Shown in pieces: positions 41,900-51,117 of a DNA stretch of 64,000 bases. Position 1 is the stretch's first letter; every line of letters starts with the position of its first letter. The position numbers were made by a program, and so were the translations under genes. This DNA comes from Ralstonia pickettii (GTDB lineage Bacteria > Pseudomonadota > Gammaproteobacteria > Burkholderiales > Burkholderiaceae), in assembly GCF_000607165.1 (NCBI RefSeq), contig NZ_JFZG01000011.1, positions 1 to 64,000 on the forward strand, read 5' to 3'. The notes under the pieces were generated by a model. The model saw nothing but the letters and a program-made list of their open reading frames with translations, was not told the DNA's origin and ran no database searches.

Positions 41900-42613
41900 A
41901 TGCAAGCAACGAACAAGTCGGACCGTGCAGGGCGCGTAGCGCGTTGGGTGACAGTGGCCACATTGGCTGCCGTGGCAGCGGGGCTGACAGGCTGCGTGAC
42001 GGCGCCGGCGTACCCCGGTTATGGCGCGGGCTATGGCGCGGGTTATGCCGCGGGCAGCAATGCTTACGGCAACAGCACCGGCCCGACCACCTACAGCAGC
42101 GGCTATGCCAGCGGGTACGACAACACGTATAACAACGGCTACGGCAGCTATGATCCGAACGCGCCGCAGCCCTATCCGCAGCAGCCGGCGCCGACCTATT
42201 CGCAGCCACAGCCGACTTACTCGCAACCGAACTATTCGCCGTATCCGAACAACGGCGATCAGTCTTATCAAGCGCCCGCGGATAACCGGTACGGCGTTGT
42301 TGAATACGTCGAAGCGGTGCCCGTGCGCGGCCAGTCGAGCGGCGTAGGTGCGGTACTCGGCGGTGTGGTGGGCGGCTTGCTTGGTCACCAGGTTGGTGGC
42401 GGCCGCGGCAACACCGTGGCCACCATCGGCGGCGCGGTGGCGGGCGCCATGGCGGGCAACGCCGTGGAAGGCAATACGGTGGTCGGCCAGACTTATCGCG
42501 TGACCATGCGGCTGAACGACAACTCGCGCGTGACGCTCACGCAAAACAACCCGAACGGATTGCGCGTGGGTGATCGCGCCCGCATCGAAAACAACATGGC
42601 AGTGCCTTACTAG
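41900..42613 (+). CDS. Glycine-zipper lipoprotein (YcfJ/SlyB-like)
   Basis: 237 aa. A basic N-terminus and hydrophobic helix lead to a lipobox (LTGC, residues 29-32). A long low-complexity Tyr/Gly/Pro/Gln/Ser-rich linker follows (about 33-125, with repeats like GYGAGY, YSQPQP and YPNNGDQ). A glycine-zipper membrane segment (GVGAVLGGVVGGLLGHQVGGG, about 148-168) precedes a second zipper (TIGGAVAGAMAGNAV) and a C-terminal beta part typical of Rickettsia 17-kDa-antigen-like proteins. An outer-membrane lipoprotein is expected, with unknown function. Confidence 0.85.
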   Translation: MQATNKSDRAGRVARWVTVATLAAVAAGLTGCVTAPAYPGYGAGYGAGYAAGSNAYGNSTGPTTYSSGYASGYDNTYNNGYGSYDPNAPQPYPQQPAPTYSQPQPTYSQPNYSPYPNNGDQSYQAPADNRYGVVEYVEAVPVRGQSSGVGAVLGGVVGGLLGHQVGGGRGNTVATIGGAVAGAMAGNAVEGNTVVGQTYRVTMRLNDNSRVTLTQNNPNGLRVGDRARIENNMAVPY

Positions 42614-42692
42614 CCACATCCTGCATGGGGCCGCCCGCGTGGGCTTCAGAAACGGAGCGGGTCGGCCGATATAGCGGAGGCAATAACCCGCC

Positions 42693-44540
42693 GTGACTGC
42701 CATGCTCAATCGACTTTCCATCCGTTTCCGACTCAACGCAGCGCTGGCGCTGCTCGCTTTGCTGCTGGCGATTACCGGCACCATTGGCGTGATCGGGATG
42801 CGCGCCTCCGACGCGAATATCAATGAGGTCTACACCAATCAGCTCGCTTCGGCGTCGCTGATGGGCAAGGCGCAGCTGAATGCAGCGATCGTGCGTACGA
42901 CGCTTGATCGGGCGGTCTTCCATCCGGATGCGGCCGACGTGCCGGCCATCATCGAAAAGGCCAACGCTTACCGCGCCAAGTCTGAGGGGGCGTGGAAGCA
43001 ATACAAGGCGCTGCCCATGAACGCGGAGGAAGCACGCCTGGCCGCCGACGTTGAAGCCAAGCGCACAGCGTTGTTCCGCGATGGCGTCGAACCGCTGATG
43101 AGCGCCCTGCGCGCGCACGATACCGCCGCCGCAGATAAAGTGGTCATGACCATCATCCCGCCGCAGTTCGTGGCACTGTCTGCTGCTGTGGACGCACTGG
43201 ATCGCAGCCAGGCCGAGCAGGCCAAGACCGCCTACGAAGGCGCGGTCGCCCGCTCGCACGCGTTTCTGATGCTGATCGTTGGCGCCATCGTGGTGGGCAT
43301 TGCTGCGGCACTGGGCTGCGCATTCGGTCTGCACCGCGCGATTTCGGTGCCGCTGTCGAAGATGCTGGGCCACTTCAGCGCGATCTCGAACGGCAACCTG
43401 ACCGAGCGCATTACCGTCAGCAGTAAGGACGAAATGGGCGCGCTCACGCAAGGTCTCATCGACATGCAGCACGGGCTGATCCGTACCATCGTGACGATGC
43501 GCGGCGGCAGCGAATCCATCGCCAGCGCCACCAAGCAGATTGCGGCCGGCAACATGGATCTGTCGCAACGCACGGAAGAACAGGCCTCGTCGCTGGAAGA
43601 AACCGCGTCGAGCATGGAAGAGCTGACCAGCATCGTGCGCCAGAACGCCGATAACGCACGACAGGCCAGCCAGCTTGCGGGCAACGCGTCGGACATCGCC
43701 GTCAAGGGCGGTGAGGTGGTGGGCCGCGTGATCGAGACGATGTCGGGCATCAACGACAGCAGCAAGAAGATCGCCGACATCATCGGCGTGATTGAAGGCA
43801 TTGCGTTTCAGACCAACATCCTCGCGTTGAATGCGGCGGTGGAAGCCGCTCGCGCAGGCGAACAGGGGCGCGGTTTTGCGGTGGTGGCGGGTGAGGTGCG
43901 CAGCCTGGCGCAGCGCTCGGCCACGGCGGCCAAGGAGATCAAGGAGTTGATCAGCGATTCGGTTGGCCGTGTTGAGAACGGCTCGACGCTGGTGACCGAG
44001 GCTGGCGCGGTGATTGACGAAGTGGTTGTGGCAGTCAAGCGCGTGACCGACATCATGGGCGAAATCAGTTCCGCATCGGACGAACAAAGCGCCGGTATCG
44101 AGCAAGTCAACCAGGCCGTCACGCAGATGGACGAAGTGACCCAGCAGAACGCCGCGCTGGTGGAAGAGGCAGCGGCTGCTGCGCAATCGCTGGAAGAGCA
44201 GGCCGGCGTGCTGCGTGAAGCGGTGGCGTCGTTCCGCTTGCCGGCGGCCGGTGCTCACGCTGAGCCCGTGATGGCGCCCGTGGCCGCAAAGGCGGCGCCC
44301 GCTGCGTCGGCTACATCGGCCGCATTGACCGTTTCCAGCCCGGTCGCTAAACCGGTTGCACGCAGACCTGCCGTGGCGACGGCGCGTGCGGCCGGCAAGC
44401 GCCCCGCTGCGCAGGTCAAGTCGGCCGCTGTGCCAGTTCAAAGCGCGAAGGTAGCGCCTGCCGTGGCAGCCGAGCCCAAACCTGGCAAGCTTGCCTTGGC
44501 TGCGGCCTCCAGCGATGCCGACGACTGGGAACAGTTCTGA
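42693..44540 (+). CDS. Methyl-accepting chemotaxis protein with CheR-tether
   Basis: 615 aa. A GTG start at 42693 is backed by GGAGG 12 nt upstream. TM1 is at about 13-36 and TM2 at about 192-213, with a four-helix ligand-binding periplasmic domain between. HAMP (about 215-270) is followed by the signalling hairpin with the conserved tip [36 protein letters not shown] Pro/Ala/Lys-rich flexible linker of about 90 residues ends in a W-x-x-F tether (DDWEQF), the type that binds CheR/CheB, as in Tsr/Tar. The attractant is unknown. A terminator follows. Confidence 0.9.
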   Translation: MTAMLNRLSIRFRLNAALALLALLLAITGTIGVIGMRASDANINEVYTNQLASASLMGKAQLNAAIVRTTLDRAVFHPDAADVPAIIEKANAYRAKSEGAWKQYKALPMNAEEARLAADVEAKRTALFRDGVEPLMSALRAHDTAAADKVVMTIIPPQFVALSAAVDALDRSQAEQAKTAYEGAVARSHAFLMLIVGAIVVGIAAALGCAFGLHRAISVPLSKMLGHFSAISNGNLTERITVSSKDEMGALTQGLIDMQHGLIRTIVTMRGGSESIASATKQIAAGNMDLSQRTEEQASSLEETASSMEELTSIVRQNADNARQASQLAGNASDIAVKGGEVVGRVIETMSGINDSSKKIADIIGVIEGIAFQTNILALNAAVEAARAGEQGRGFAVVAGEVRSLAQRSATAAKEIKELISDSVGRVENGSTLVTEAGAVIDEVVVAVKRVTDIMGEISSASDEQSAGIEQVNQAVTQMDEVTQQNAALVEEAAAAAQSLEEQAGVLREAVASFRLPAAGAHAEPVMAPVAAKAAPAASATSAALTVSSPVAKPVARRPAVATARAAGKRPAAQVKSAAVPVQSAKVAPAVAAEPKPGKLALAAASSDADDWEQF

Positions 44541-44567
44541 CGCACAAGCCGACACACTCCTCCCAAC

Positions 44568-44597
44568 AAGCCGCGCCCTGAGCGCGGCTTTGTGTTT
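44568..44597 (+). terminator. Intrinsic terminator of the chemoreceptor gene
   Basis: AAGCCGCGC (44568-44576) pairs perfectly with GCGCGGCTT (44582-44590) across a 5-nt loop, followed by TGTGTTT. Confidence 0.85.
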
Positions 44598-45282
44598 CAG
44601 CGCTGTAACCGATTTGCTGGATTGCTTGGGCCGATGTTGTCAGCCCGGGCTGCGATTCGCGCAGCAACGTCGTGCGCGCGTGGCAAGACAACCCGGCCGG
44701 TACGCCTGCGGCCTGCCGTTCGTCATGCCGATCCTTTGCGCATAAGGCTTCGCAACCCGCCCCATGTTGCGCACCGCCGCGCATGGGGCAACATCCCACC
44801 GTGCCTGTCAGACGGGCTGCCTGCTCGCCTAACCCAAACACCCTGCACTTGATCGTTCAACGCCTCCGTCATTCGTAGGGAGGCCTTGTACGCTGCCCGG
44901 ACGACTGTCCCACCCCATCGGATGGCGTTGCATGCCGTGGCGTTGATATTGCTCCCCCCACCGCCCGCGTCTTGCGTTCACCCATGCAACAACCCGGCGC
45001 ACCCGGCACGTGTCTGAAGGCGTATGTGGTGCGTTGCACCGCATAACCGCGCGCCTCGGCGGGCGTTGGTATGGTCCTCGCGTTCCTCCTCGCGGGAAGC
45101 AGGCTAGAGGGCGACGCATCCACCCGATCGACAGCAGGTAAGCGGGACGGATGCCACGGCGCAAAGCGGTTGCGCCGGACGTCGAAGAAGACCTTTGGGG
45201 GAAGCATGAGTGCCACAGCGCAAGGCGGGGGGTACGCCGGACACTGGCGACGCGCCCGTAGGGTGGGAGCAGGGGAGCAGCC
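44598..45282. other. 685-bp gene-free leader region before the Nfr-type glycan cluster
   Basis: No convincing gene is seen on either strand. It holds nested inverted repeats, GCCCCATG (44759-44766)/CATGGGGC (44782-44789) and ATGTTGC (44764-44770)/GCAACAT (44788-44794), and a sigma-54-like promoter candidate at 44938-44953. The region ends in the strong Shine-Dalgarno AGGGGAG (45272-45278) of the nfrB-like gene. It is likely a regulatory and long 5' leader region. Confidence 0.6.
44938..44953 (+). promoter_or_regulatory. Candidate sigma-54 promoter for the glycan cluster
   Basis: TGGCGTTGATATTGCT has the TGGC and TTGCT elements with the required GG-N10-GC spacing. The mid part (GTTG in place of ACGN) deviates from the consensus. 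It lies 330 bp upstream of the first gene. The inverted repeat 44764-44794 is about 150 bp further up, a plausible enhancer-binding position. Confidence 0.4.
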
Positions 45283-47394
45283 ATGAGCGATCTGCCATGG
45301 GAGCTTTACCTGGCATTGCTCAATACCTTGACGGTGGCGACCACGCTCGTCATCTTCATCAGCACCGCCGACGATTTCTTCCTGGATGCCTTCTACTGGG
45401 TGCGGGAGCTGTGGCTCTGGCCGCAGCGTGGGCGCACGCCGGTCACGATCTCGGCGCAATCGCTGCGCGAGCGCGAAGAGCAATGGCTCGCCATCATGGT
45501 GCCGGCGTGGAAGGAGTACGACGTCATCGCCAAGATGGTCGAGAACACCCTGGCGACGATGGAGTACACGCGCTTCATCATCTTTGCCGGCGCGTACCGC
45601 AACGATGCGGAGACCACCACCGAAGTCGAGCGCATGGTGCGCCGCTATCCCGGCCGCGTGGTGCGCGCAGCCGTCACGCACGATGGCCCGACGTGCAAGG
45701 CCGACTGCCTGAACACCATCATCCAGACCATCATCCGGCACGAGGCAGGCCACGGCATCCGCTTTGCCGGCGTGATCATGCATGACTGTGAAGACGTGAT
45801 CCACCCGCTGGAGCTGAAGTACTTCAACTACTTCATCCGCGATCAGGATCTGGTGCAGTTGCCGGTGCTATCGCTTGAGCGCAAGTGGTACGAGTGGGTG
45901 GCCGGTACGTACATGGATGACTTTTCCGAGACGCACCAGAAAGACCTGGTGGCGCGCCAGGCACTAACCGGCACGGTGCCTGGGGCCGGTGTTGCGCTGT
46001 GCTACAGCCGCCGCGCGATCGAAGCGGTGATGAAGGTGCGCGGCGATTCTCCGTTCAACACCAGCACGCTCACCGAAGACTACGACTTCAGTTTCCGACT
46101 GCGGGAACTCGGCATGCGTGAAGCATTCGTGCATTTCCCGATCTGCGAGAACGCAGAACCGGTTGAAGACGCCCAGGGCAAGACACGCACACGCTGGCGC
46201 TTTGGGCGGCGCAAGGGCGCACGCCCGCAACTGCTGGCCACGCGCGAGTACTTTCCGAGCACGTTCCGCACGGCGTACCGCCAGCGCGCGCGCTGGGTGC
46301 TCGGCATTGCGTTTCAGGGTTGGTTGCAGATGGGCTGGAACGGCAACCTCATCACCCGCTACATGTTCTTCCGGGACCGCAAGGGCGTGCTGACGGCCCT
46401 GTTCTCGATCCTGGCCTACGTGCTGTCGCTGAACTATCTGGCGCTAGCCGCGTTGATGTCAAAAGGCTTGGTCACCATTCCGGACGGCACGTTCGTGGTC
46501 GGCAGCATCTGGATGCAGGATCTGTTGGCTGTGAATGCGGCGCTGCTCGTCAATCGGCTGGCGCAGCGCGTGTACTTTGTCGGGCGGCTCAACGGCCCGC
46601 TGCAAGGCGTGCTGTGTTTGCCCAGGCTGGTGGTGAACAACTTCATCAACTTTTTCTCGGTATGCCGCGCGTGGAAGATCTTCCTGATCTACTGCCTGAC
46701 CGGCAAGCCTATCGCCTGGGACAAGACGCAGCACACCTATCTGTCGAACGACGCACTGGGCCGTACGCGCTGCAAGCTGGGCGAGACGCTCATCAAGTGG
46801 GAAGTGCTCACGCAGGAGCAGTTGGATGCCGCACTCGCCATCCAGCGCCAAACCGGACGCCGGCTTGGGCAAGTGCTGATCGAGCAGGGCCTGGTGACGC
46901 CCGATACGCTGGCCGATGCATTGGCCGAGCAGGTCGACCTGCCGCGCGTGAGCCTGACCAACGTCGTGCTCGGTGCGCTTGCCGATTGCCTGCCGCGTGA
47001 CTTGGCAGTACGGCATCACGTGGTGCCGTTCTCGATTGGCGAAGACGGCTCGCTCAACATCGCCGTGTCGGAGTTGCCCGACGGCGCAGTGCTGGAAGAG
47101 CTGGCCCATGCGGCCGGCCGCAAGGTCGCGTGCTTCATGGCGTGCGATCACGAAATGTCGGCCGAGCTGGCGCAGATGGCCGACCCCAACCGCCGTACCA
47201 CGGTCGTGTTTGGCCCGGCGGCGCATTCGGCCATGCTGGCCGTCGAATCCATGACGGGCGCCGGCCCAGGTGTTGCAGCCGGCACGGCACCCGCACCCGA
47301 GGCTTCCACCATCCCCCCGATTCCTGTGCCGCCGGACCTGCCCCCTGGGCCAGACCCGCGGCCGAACCCATCTGTTGCGGGAGGTGTGGCATGA
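45283..47394 (+). CDS. nfrB: NfrB-like glycosyltransferase with C-terminal MshEN (c-di-GMP-type) domain
   Basis: 703 aa. An N-terminal helix (about 10-30) leads to a GT2-type catalytic domain: the acidic HDCED motif at 167-171, the TED motif at 264-266 and Q-R-x-R-W at 334-338, as in processive beta-glycan synthases. A membrane region follows (about 365-475). The C-terminal part contains two 24-residue MshEN repeats. One is at 498-521 (K-L-G-E-T-L start, less canonical). The other is at 527-550 (R-L-G-x-x-L, G, L-x-x-A-L-x-x-Q, canonical). This two-part layout matches bacteriophage N4 adsorption protein B (NfrB), the c-di-GMP-responsive glycan polymerase of E. coli. It is coupled to the nfrA-like gene by an ATGA overlap. 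Confidence 0.85.
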   Translation: MSDLPWELYLALLNTLTVATTLVIFISTADDFFLDAFYWVRELWLWPQRGRTPVTISAQSLREREEQWLAIMVPAWKEYDVIAKMVENTLATMEYTRFIIFAGAYRNDAETTTEVERMVRRYPGRVVRAAVTHDGPTCKADCLNTIIQTIIRHEAGHGIRFAGVIMHDCEDVIHPLELKYFNYFIRDQDLVQLPVLSLERKWYEWVAGTYMDDFSETHQKDLVARQALTGTVPGAGVALCYSRRAIEAVMKVRGDSPFNTSTLTEDYDFSFRLRELGMREAFVHFPICENAEPVEDAQGKTRTRWRFGRRKGARPQLLATREYFPSTFRTAYRQRARWVLGIAFQGWLQMGWNGNLITRYMFFRDRKGVLTALFSILAYVLSLNYLALAALMSKGLVTIPDGTFVVGSIWMQDLLAVNAALLVNRLAQRVYFVGRLNGPLQGVLCLPRLVVNNFINFFSVCRAWKIFLIYCLTGKPIAWDKTQHTYLSNDALGRTRCKLGETLIKWEVLTQEQLDAALAIQRQTGRRLGQVLIEQGLVTPDTLADALAEQVDLPRVSLTNVVLGALADCLPRDLAVRHHVVPFSIGEDGSLNIAVSELPDGAVLEELAHAAGRKVACFMACDHEMSAELAQMADPNRRTTVVFGPAAHSAMLAVESMTGAGPGVAAGTAPAPEASTIPPIPVPPDLPPGPDPRPNPSVAGGVA

Positions 47395-49124
47395 CACACG
47401 AGAGAGTCAACCGTTTAACCGTGCGCCATCTGCGCTGGCCGATTGCTGCGGCAGTGTGGGCGTTGTGTCATGGCGTATCACTGGCAGAGCAGCCTGCGCC
47501 GTTGCAGCCCGATGCCTACTTTCGCGCCGATCGCGCTTATCACGCCATCGATGGCAACAAGCTCGACGATGCCGAAGCCGCCACGCGTGCGGCATTGGCC
47601 GTGCAGCCTGACAGCCTGCAACTGAACCTGCTGCTGCTGGATGTGCTCACCCGCAAGGGCCAGTTGGATGCGGCACGCGCGCAGGCCGATGCGTTGCTGC
47701 AGAAGTATCCCGACGAGCCACGCGTGTACGCCCAGCACGGGTTCCTGGCGCAGAAGGCCAACGACCCCGCCGTCGCTGAACGAGACTTTGCGCGCGCCGT
47801 GCAAGGCACCGACTGGACCGCGCAGGAGCAGCGCAACCTGCATCTGGCCTGGTCGGACAGCGCGTATTCCGCCAAGCATCCGCAGGCTGCCCTCGATGCG
47901 CTCAGCGGCATGAAGGACAACCCCGATGCCGACGTGCAAGTGCGTCTCGCGCAGTCACGCCTGCAATTGGGCGACCGGGATGGCGCAATGCAGGCTGCCA
48001 CGCTGGCCGCCGAACACGCTACGGACCCGGCGCGCCAGCGCTACGCCAAGGCGCTGCTCGCCCAGGCGATGGCGCCCGAAGCGCAGGCTGCGCCCACGTC
48101 CGCCAATGATCCGCGCGTGATCGGCCAGCGTGAGTTGAACGAGGCTTACAGCCATCTGCGTGCGCGTGACGACCGCGCTGCATTGGCAGCGTTCCAGCGC
48201 GGCTTCGCCACGGGCGAGGGTAACTGGACCCACTACGCCGATGCCGCCTACGCAGCAAAGCGGCTGGGCGACAACCCGACTGCCATCAAGCTCTTCCGAG
48301 AGAGCCTCGACCATGCCGACGCCGATGCCAACAGCGACCGCGGTGGCAATGGAGACGACCGCCTTCCACCGGATCGCCGCTTCGGCTACCGGCGTGAAGT
48401 CGAGCAGATGCAGCGCACGTTCGGCATGGTTCTCTCTGGCGCGTATCAAACGTCTGCATTCGGTTTGCCCAACACGGTGAGCGCGGGGCAGGCTGGCGCA
48501 GAGGTGTACTGGCAACCGCCCGGTATCGGCTACCGCGACGGCAGCATCTTCCAGCTCTTCGTACGCGGCTACGACAGCGTGTACGACCGCAACGGCAACA
48601 CGGGTCTGCCGACCGCGCAGGGCTCGGTGGGCGCACGCTACAAGCCGATCAAGGACATCAACCTGGTGTTCACCGCCGAGCGTCTCTTCCGCATCGGGCA
48701 ACTGACCACCAACGATACTTTGCTGCGCATCGGCTTCTCGACCGACCAGGGGCTCGACCTGCAGGTCACCAAGCCGCGCTGGCAGACGTGGCAGGTGTTT
48801 GGCGAGGGCGCGTACTTCCTCAACCAGGGCCGCATGATCGTCAGCACGGAAATGCGCTACGGACACACGTGGTTACTTAACTCGATCAGCGATCGCCTGA
48901 CGGTCTATCCGCATATCGTGCTGGCGGGCGATCACGACAACAAGGCGATCGATCAGCGGCTCGCACTGGGTGTCGGCCCAGGCATCAACTTCCGCTACTG
49001 GTTTCGCGAGTCGCACTACGCAGCGCCGGCCAGTTGGCTGGATTTGACCGTGCAATACCGCTTGCCATTGACGCACGCGGATCGAGCAAAGGGGGTGGTC
49101 GCGCGAGCCATTCTTTGGTTCTAA
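47391..49124 (+). CDS. nfrA: NfrA-like outer-membrane TPR/beta-barrel protein
   Basis: 577 aa, much shorter than E. coli NfrA (about 990). A signal peptide (ends near VSLAEQPA, about 32) is followed by helical TPR-like repeats (about 40-310: AYHAIDGNKLDDAEAATRAALAVQPDS, LDVLTRKGQLDAARAQADALLQKYP, AYSHLRARDDRAALAAFQRGFATG, AAKRLGDNPTAIKLFRESLD). An outer-membrane beta-barrel domain comes last (about 335-577), closing in an aromatic C-terminal Phe (ILWF) as in Bam substrates. It probably guides the glycan through the outer membrane. Its ATG overlaps the nfrB stop and GGGAGG precedes it. A 248-bp gap follows. Confidence 0.82.
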   Translation: MTHERVNRLTVRHLRWPIAAAVWALCHGVSLAEQPAPLQPDAYFRADRAYHAIDGNKLDDAEAATRAALAVQPDSLQLNLLLLDVLTRKGQLDAARAQADALLQKYPDEPRVYAQHGFLAQKANDPAVAERDFARAVQGTDWTAQEQRNLHLAWSDSAYSAKHPQAALDALSGMKDNPDADVQVRLAQSRLQLGDRDGAMQAATLAAEHATDPARQRYAKALLAQAMAPEAQAAPTSANDPRVIGQRELNEAYSHLRARDDRAALAAFQRGFATGEGNWTHYADAAYAAKRLGDNPTAIKLFRESLDHADADANSDRGGNGDDRLPPDRRFGYRREVEQMQRTFGMVLSGAYQTSAFGLPNTVSAGQAGAEVYWQPPGIGYRDGSIFQLFVRGYDSVYDRNGNTGLPTAQGSVGARYKPIKDINLVFTAERLFRIGQLTTNDTLLRIGFSTDQGLDLQVTKPRWQTWQVFGEGAYFLNQGRMIVSTEMRYGHTWLLNSISDRLTVYPHIVLAGDHDNKAIDQRLALGVGPGINFRYWFRESHYAAPASWLDLTVQYRLPLTHADRAKGVVARAILWF

Positions 49125-49372
49125 GTCAGTCCTGGATTCAAGCAGACCCCAGTCAGAGGTGTCGCAGATGAAACGTTTTTGACCGCCGAGGGAAACGGGT
49201 AACAAAGAGGAGTTGCAGCGGCATCCGAAGGATGGCGTCGCAGCGCCATGGCGAGTCAAAGCGGGACAGTTGGCACGGCCTTCGCTCAATGGCGAAGTCT
49301 GCGCCGACGTCAGAAGCGACACGTTCGTCGTCGCGCTTTTGCATGCGCCGATGCAGACGACTGGGGGGAATC

Positions 49373-50632
49373 ATGACAGGGAAAATTTTGACCGTGTTCG
49401 GCACGCGCCCGGAGGCCATCAAGATGGCGCCGCTGGTGCAGGCATTGCAGGCCGAGGCAGGCTTTACCTCGGCGGTGTGCGTGAGCGCGCAGCACCGGCA
49501 GATGCTGGATCAAGTGCTGGAACTCTTCGGCATCGTGCCGGAGTTTGACCTCAACCTGATGCGGCCTGGGCAGACGTTATCCGACATCACGTCCAACGTG
49601 TTGGGCGGCATCGACGGCGTGCTCGATGCCTACAAGCCCGATGCCGTGCTCGTCCACGGCGACACGACGACCACGCTGGCGGCAAGCCTCGCGGCGTTCT
49701 ACCGACGCATTCCGGTCGGGCATGTGGAAGCAGGCTTGCGTACCGGCAACATCTGGTCGCCATGGCCGGAAGAGCTGAACCGGCGCGTCACCGATTCCGT
49801 GACGACCTGGCACTTCGCGCCCACGGCCGAATCGCGCCAGAACCTGCTGGACGAGGGCATCGACCCGGAGCAGGTCACGCTGACCGGCAACACCGTCATC
49901 GATGCGCTGCTGGCCGTGAAGCAGCGGCTGGACGACGACGCCACGCTGTCAGCCCAGATGGCGGCGCGCTATCCGTTCCTGGAGGCCGGGCGTCGGATGA
50001 TCCTGGTGACGGGCCATCGCCGCGAGAACTTCGGCGAGCCGTTCGAGAACTTCTGCGTTGCGCTGCGCCTGCTGGCGGCGCGTCATCCGGATGTGCAGGT
50101 TGTGTATCCGGTGCACCTGAACCCGAACGTGCAGCAGCCGGTCAACGCCATCCTTTCCGGCCACGACAACGTTCACCTGATTGCGCCGCAGGACTACCTG
50201 CCGTTCGTCTACCTGATGGATCGGGCGTACCTGATCGTTACCGATTCAGGCGGCATTCAGGAAGAGGCGCCCGCGCTGGGCAAACCGGTGCTGGTGACGC
50301 GCGACACCACCGAGCGGCCGGAGGCCGTGGCATCGGGCACCGCGCGGCTGGTCGGCACCGATACGCAACGCATCGTCGATGAAGCAGAAACGCTGCTCAA
50401 CAACGCCGCCGAATACGAGCGCATGGCGCAAGCCCACAACCCTTATGGCGACGGCCAGGCCTGCCGGCGCATTGTCGATGCGCTGAAGAAGGCCTTTGCC
50501 ACGCAGCCGCAGAAGGTGGCGCGCGGTCCGCAACTCATTCGCAAACCGGCCACCGAGGCCGAAATCATCGATCTGGAAGCGGCGCGTGCCACCGCGCAAG
50601 GGTCGTCAACGCAGCACCGCCTGAACGGTTAG
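49373..50632 (+). CDS. wecB: UDP-N-acetylglucosamine 2-epimerase (non-hydrolysing)
   Basis: 419 aa, about 40 residues longer than E. coli WecB due to an extra C-terminal tail ([21 protein letters not shown]...). The GT-B fold motifs include [63 protein letters not shown] and [19 protein letters not shown]. It makes UDP-ManNAc from UDP-GlcNAc in the cytosol, supplying precursor for the adjacent polymerase. GGGGGG precedes ATG 49373. Another wecB copy may exist in the genome for other surface sugars. Confidence 0.93.
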   Translation: MTGKILTVFGTRPEAIKMAPLVQALQAEAGFTSAVCVSAQHRQMLDQVLELFGIVPEFDLNLMRPGQTLSDITSNVLGGIDGVLDAYKPDAVLVHGDTTTTLAASLAAFYRRIPVGHVEAGLRTGNIWSPWPEELNRRVTDSVTTWHFAPTAESRQNLLDEGIDPEQVTLTGNTVIDALLAVKQRLDDDATLSAQMAARYPFLEAGRRMILVTGHRRENFGEPFENFCVALRLLAARHPDVQVVYPVHLNPNVQQPVNAILSGHDNVHLIAPQDYLPFVYLMDRAYLIVTDSGGIQEEAPALGKPVLVTRDTTERPEAVASGTARLVGTDTQRIVDEAETLLNNAAEYERMAQAHNPYGDGQACRRIVDALKKAFATQPQKVARGPQLIRKPATEAEIIDLEAARATAQGSSTQHRLNG

Positions 50633-50641
50633 GAGGCTTTG

Positions 50642-51094
50642 ATGAAAGCGAAGCAAATCGGGGGCGGCGTGTTGGTTGCCTCCGCACTTGTTGCCGGGTG
50701 GCTGATCGTGACGCCGCCGTGGGCTGGTGATGGCGGCGTACCCGCCATCGTGACCGGCGCGACGGGCCAGGGCAGCCCCAGTATCGACACAGACAAGAAA
50801 GCCCCAGCGCCCGCGTCGTCCAGGGCGACCGCCACGGCTGCGCCACCCATGCAGCCCACCGTTGTGGCAGCAGTCACACCCAGGCCCGTGACTGGAGGCG
50901 CGCGCGCCTACGGCTACGGCGTCATGGATGAGAACGGACAGGTCATTCCACCGCCACGCACGGCAGTGATGACCGAAGTCCGCCCCGGCACGCCGGAAAA
51001 CGAGACGGCAGGTACAGACCGTGGCCACGATCGTGGCCCCAACTTCAACCTCGGGCTCTACCGCCAAGCGGACGGCTCGTTCTATCGCCCATGA
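50642..51094 (+). CDS. Small anchored hypothetical protein in the glycan cluster
   Basis: 150 aa. AGGAGG lies 5 nt before ATG 50642. An N-terminal hydrophobic anchor (about 7-25, IGGGVLVASALVAGWLIVT) is followed by an Ala/Pro/Thr-rich linker and a C-terminal globular-looking portion (GARAYGYGVMDENGQVIPPPRTAV, PNFNLGLYRQADGSFYRP). No family is recognised. The position between wecB and the deacetylase-like gene, with stop/start overlap by ATGA at 51091, points to a periplasmic component of the glycan machinery. Confidence 0.7.
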   Translation: MKAKQIGGGVLVASALVAGWLIVTPPWAGDGGVPAIVTGATGQGSPSIDTDKKAPAPASSRATATAAPPMQPTVVAAVTPRPVTGGARAYGYGVMDENGQVIPPPRTAVMTEVRPGTPENETAGTDRGHDRGPNFNLGLYRQADGSFYRP

Positions 51095-51117
51095 TTGTCA
51101 TGAGTCGGAGAGTCATC

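Noticed and set aside
42537-44555. Long minus-strand frame (about 670 codons) opposite the chemoreceptor gene
   Set aside because: Shadow of the methyl-accepting domain. No start signal or domain, and Arg/His/Gly-rich throughout.
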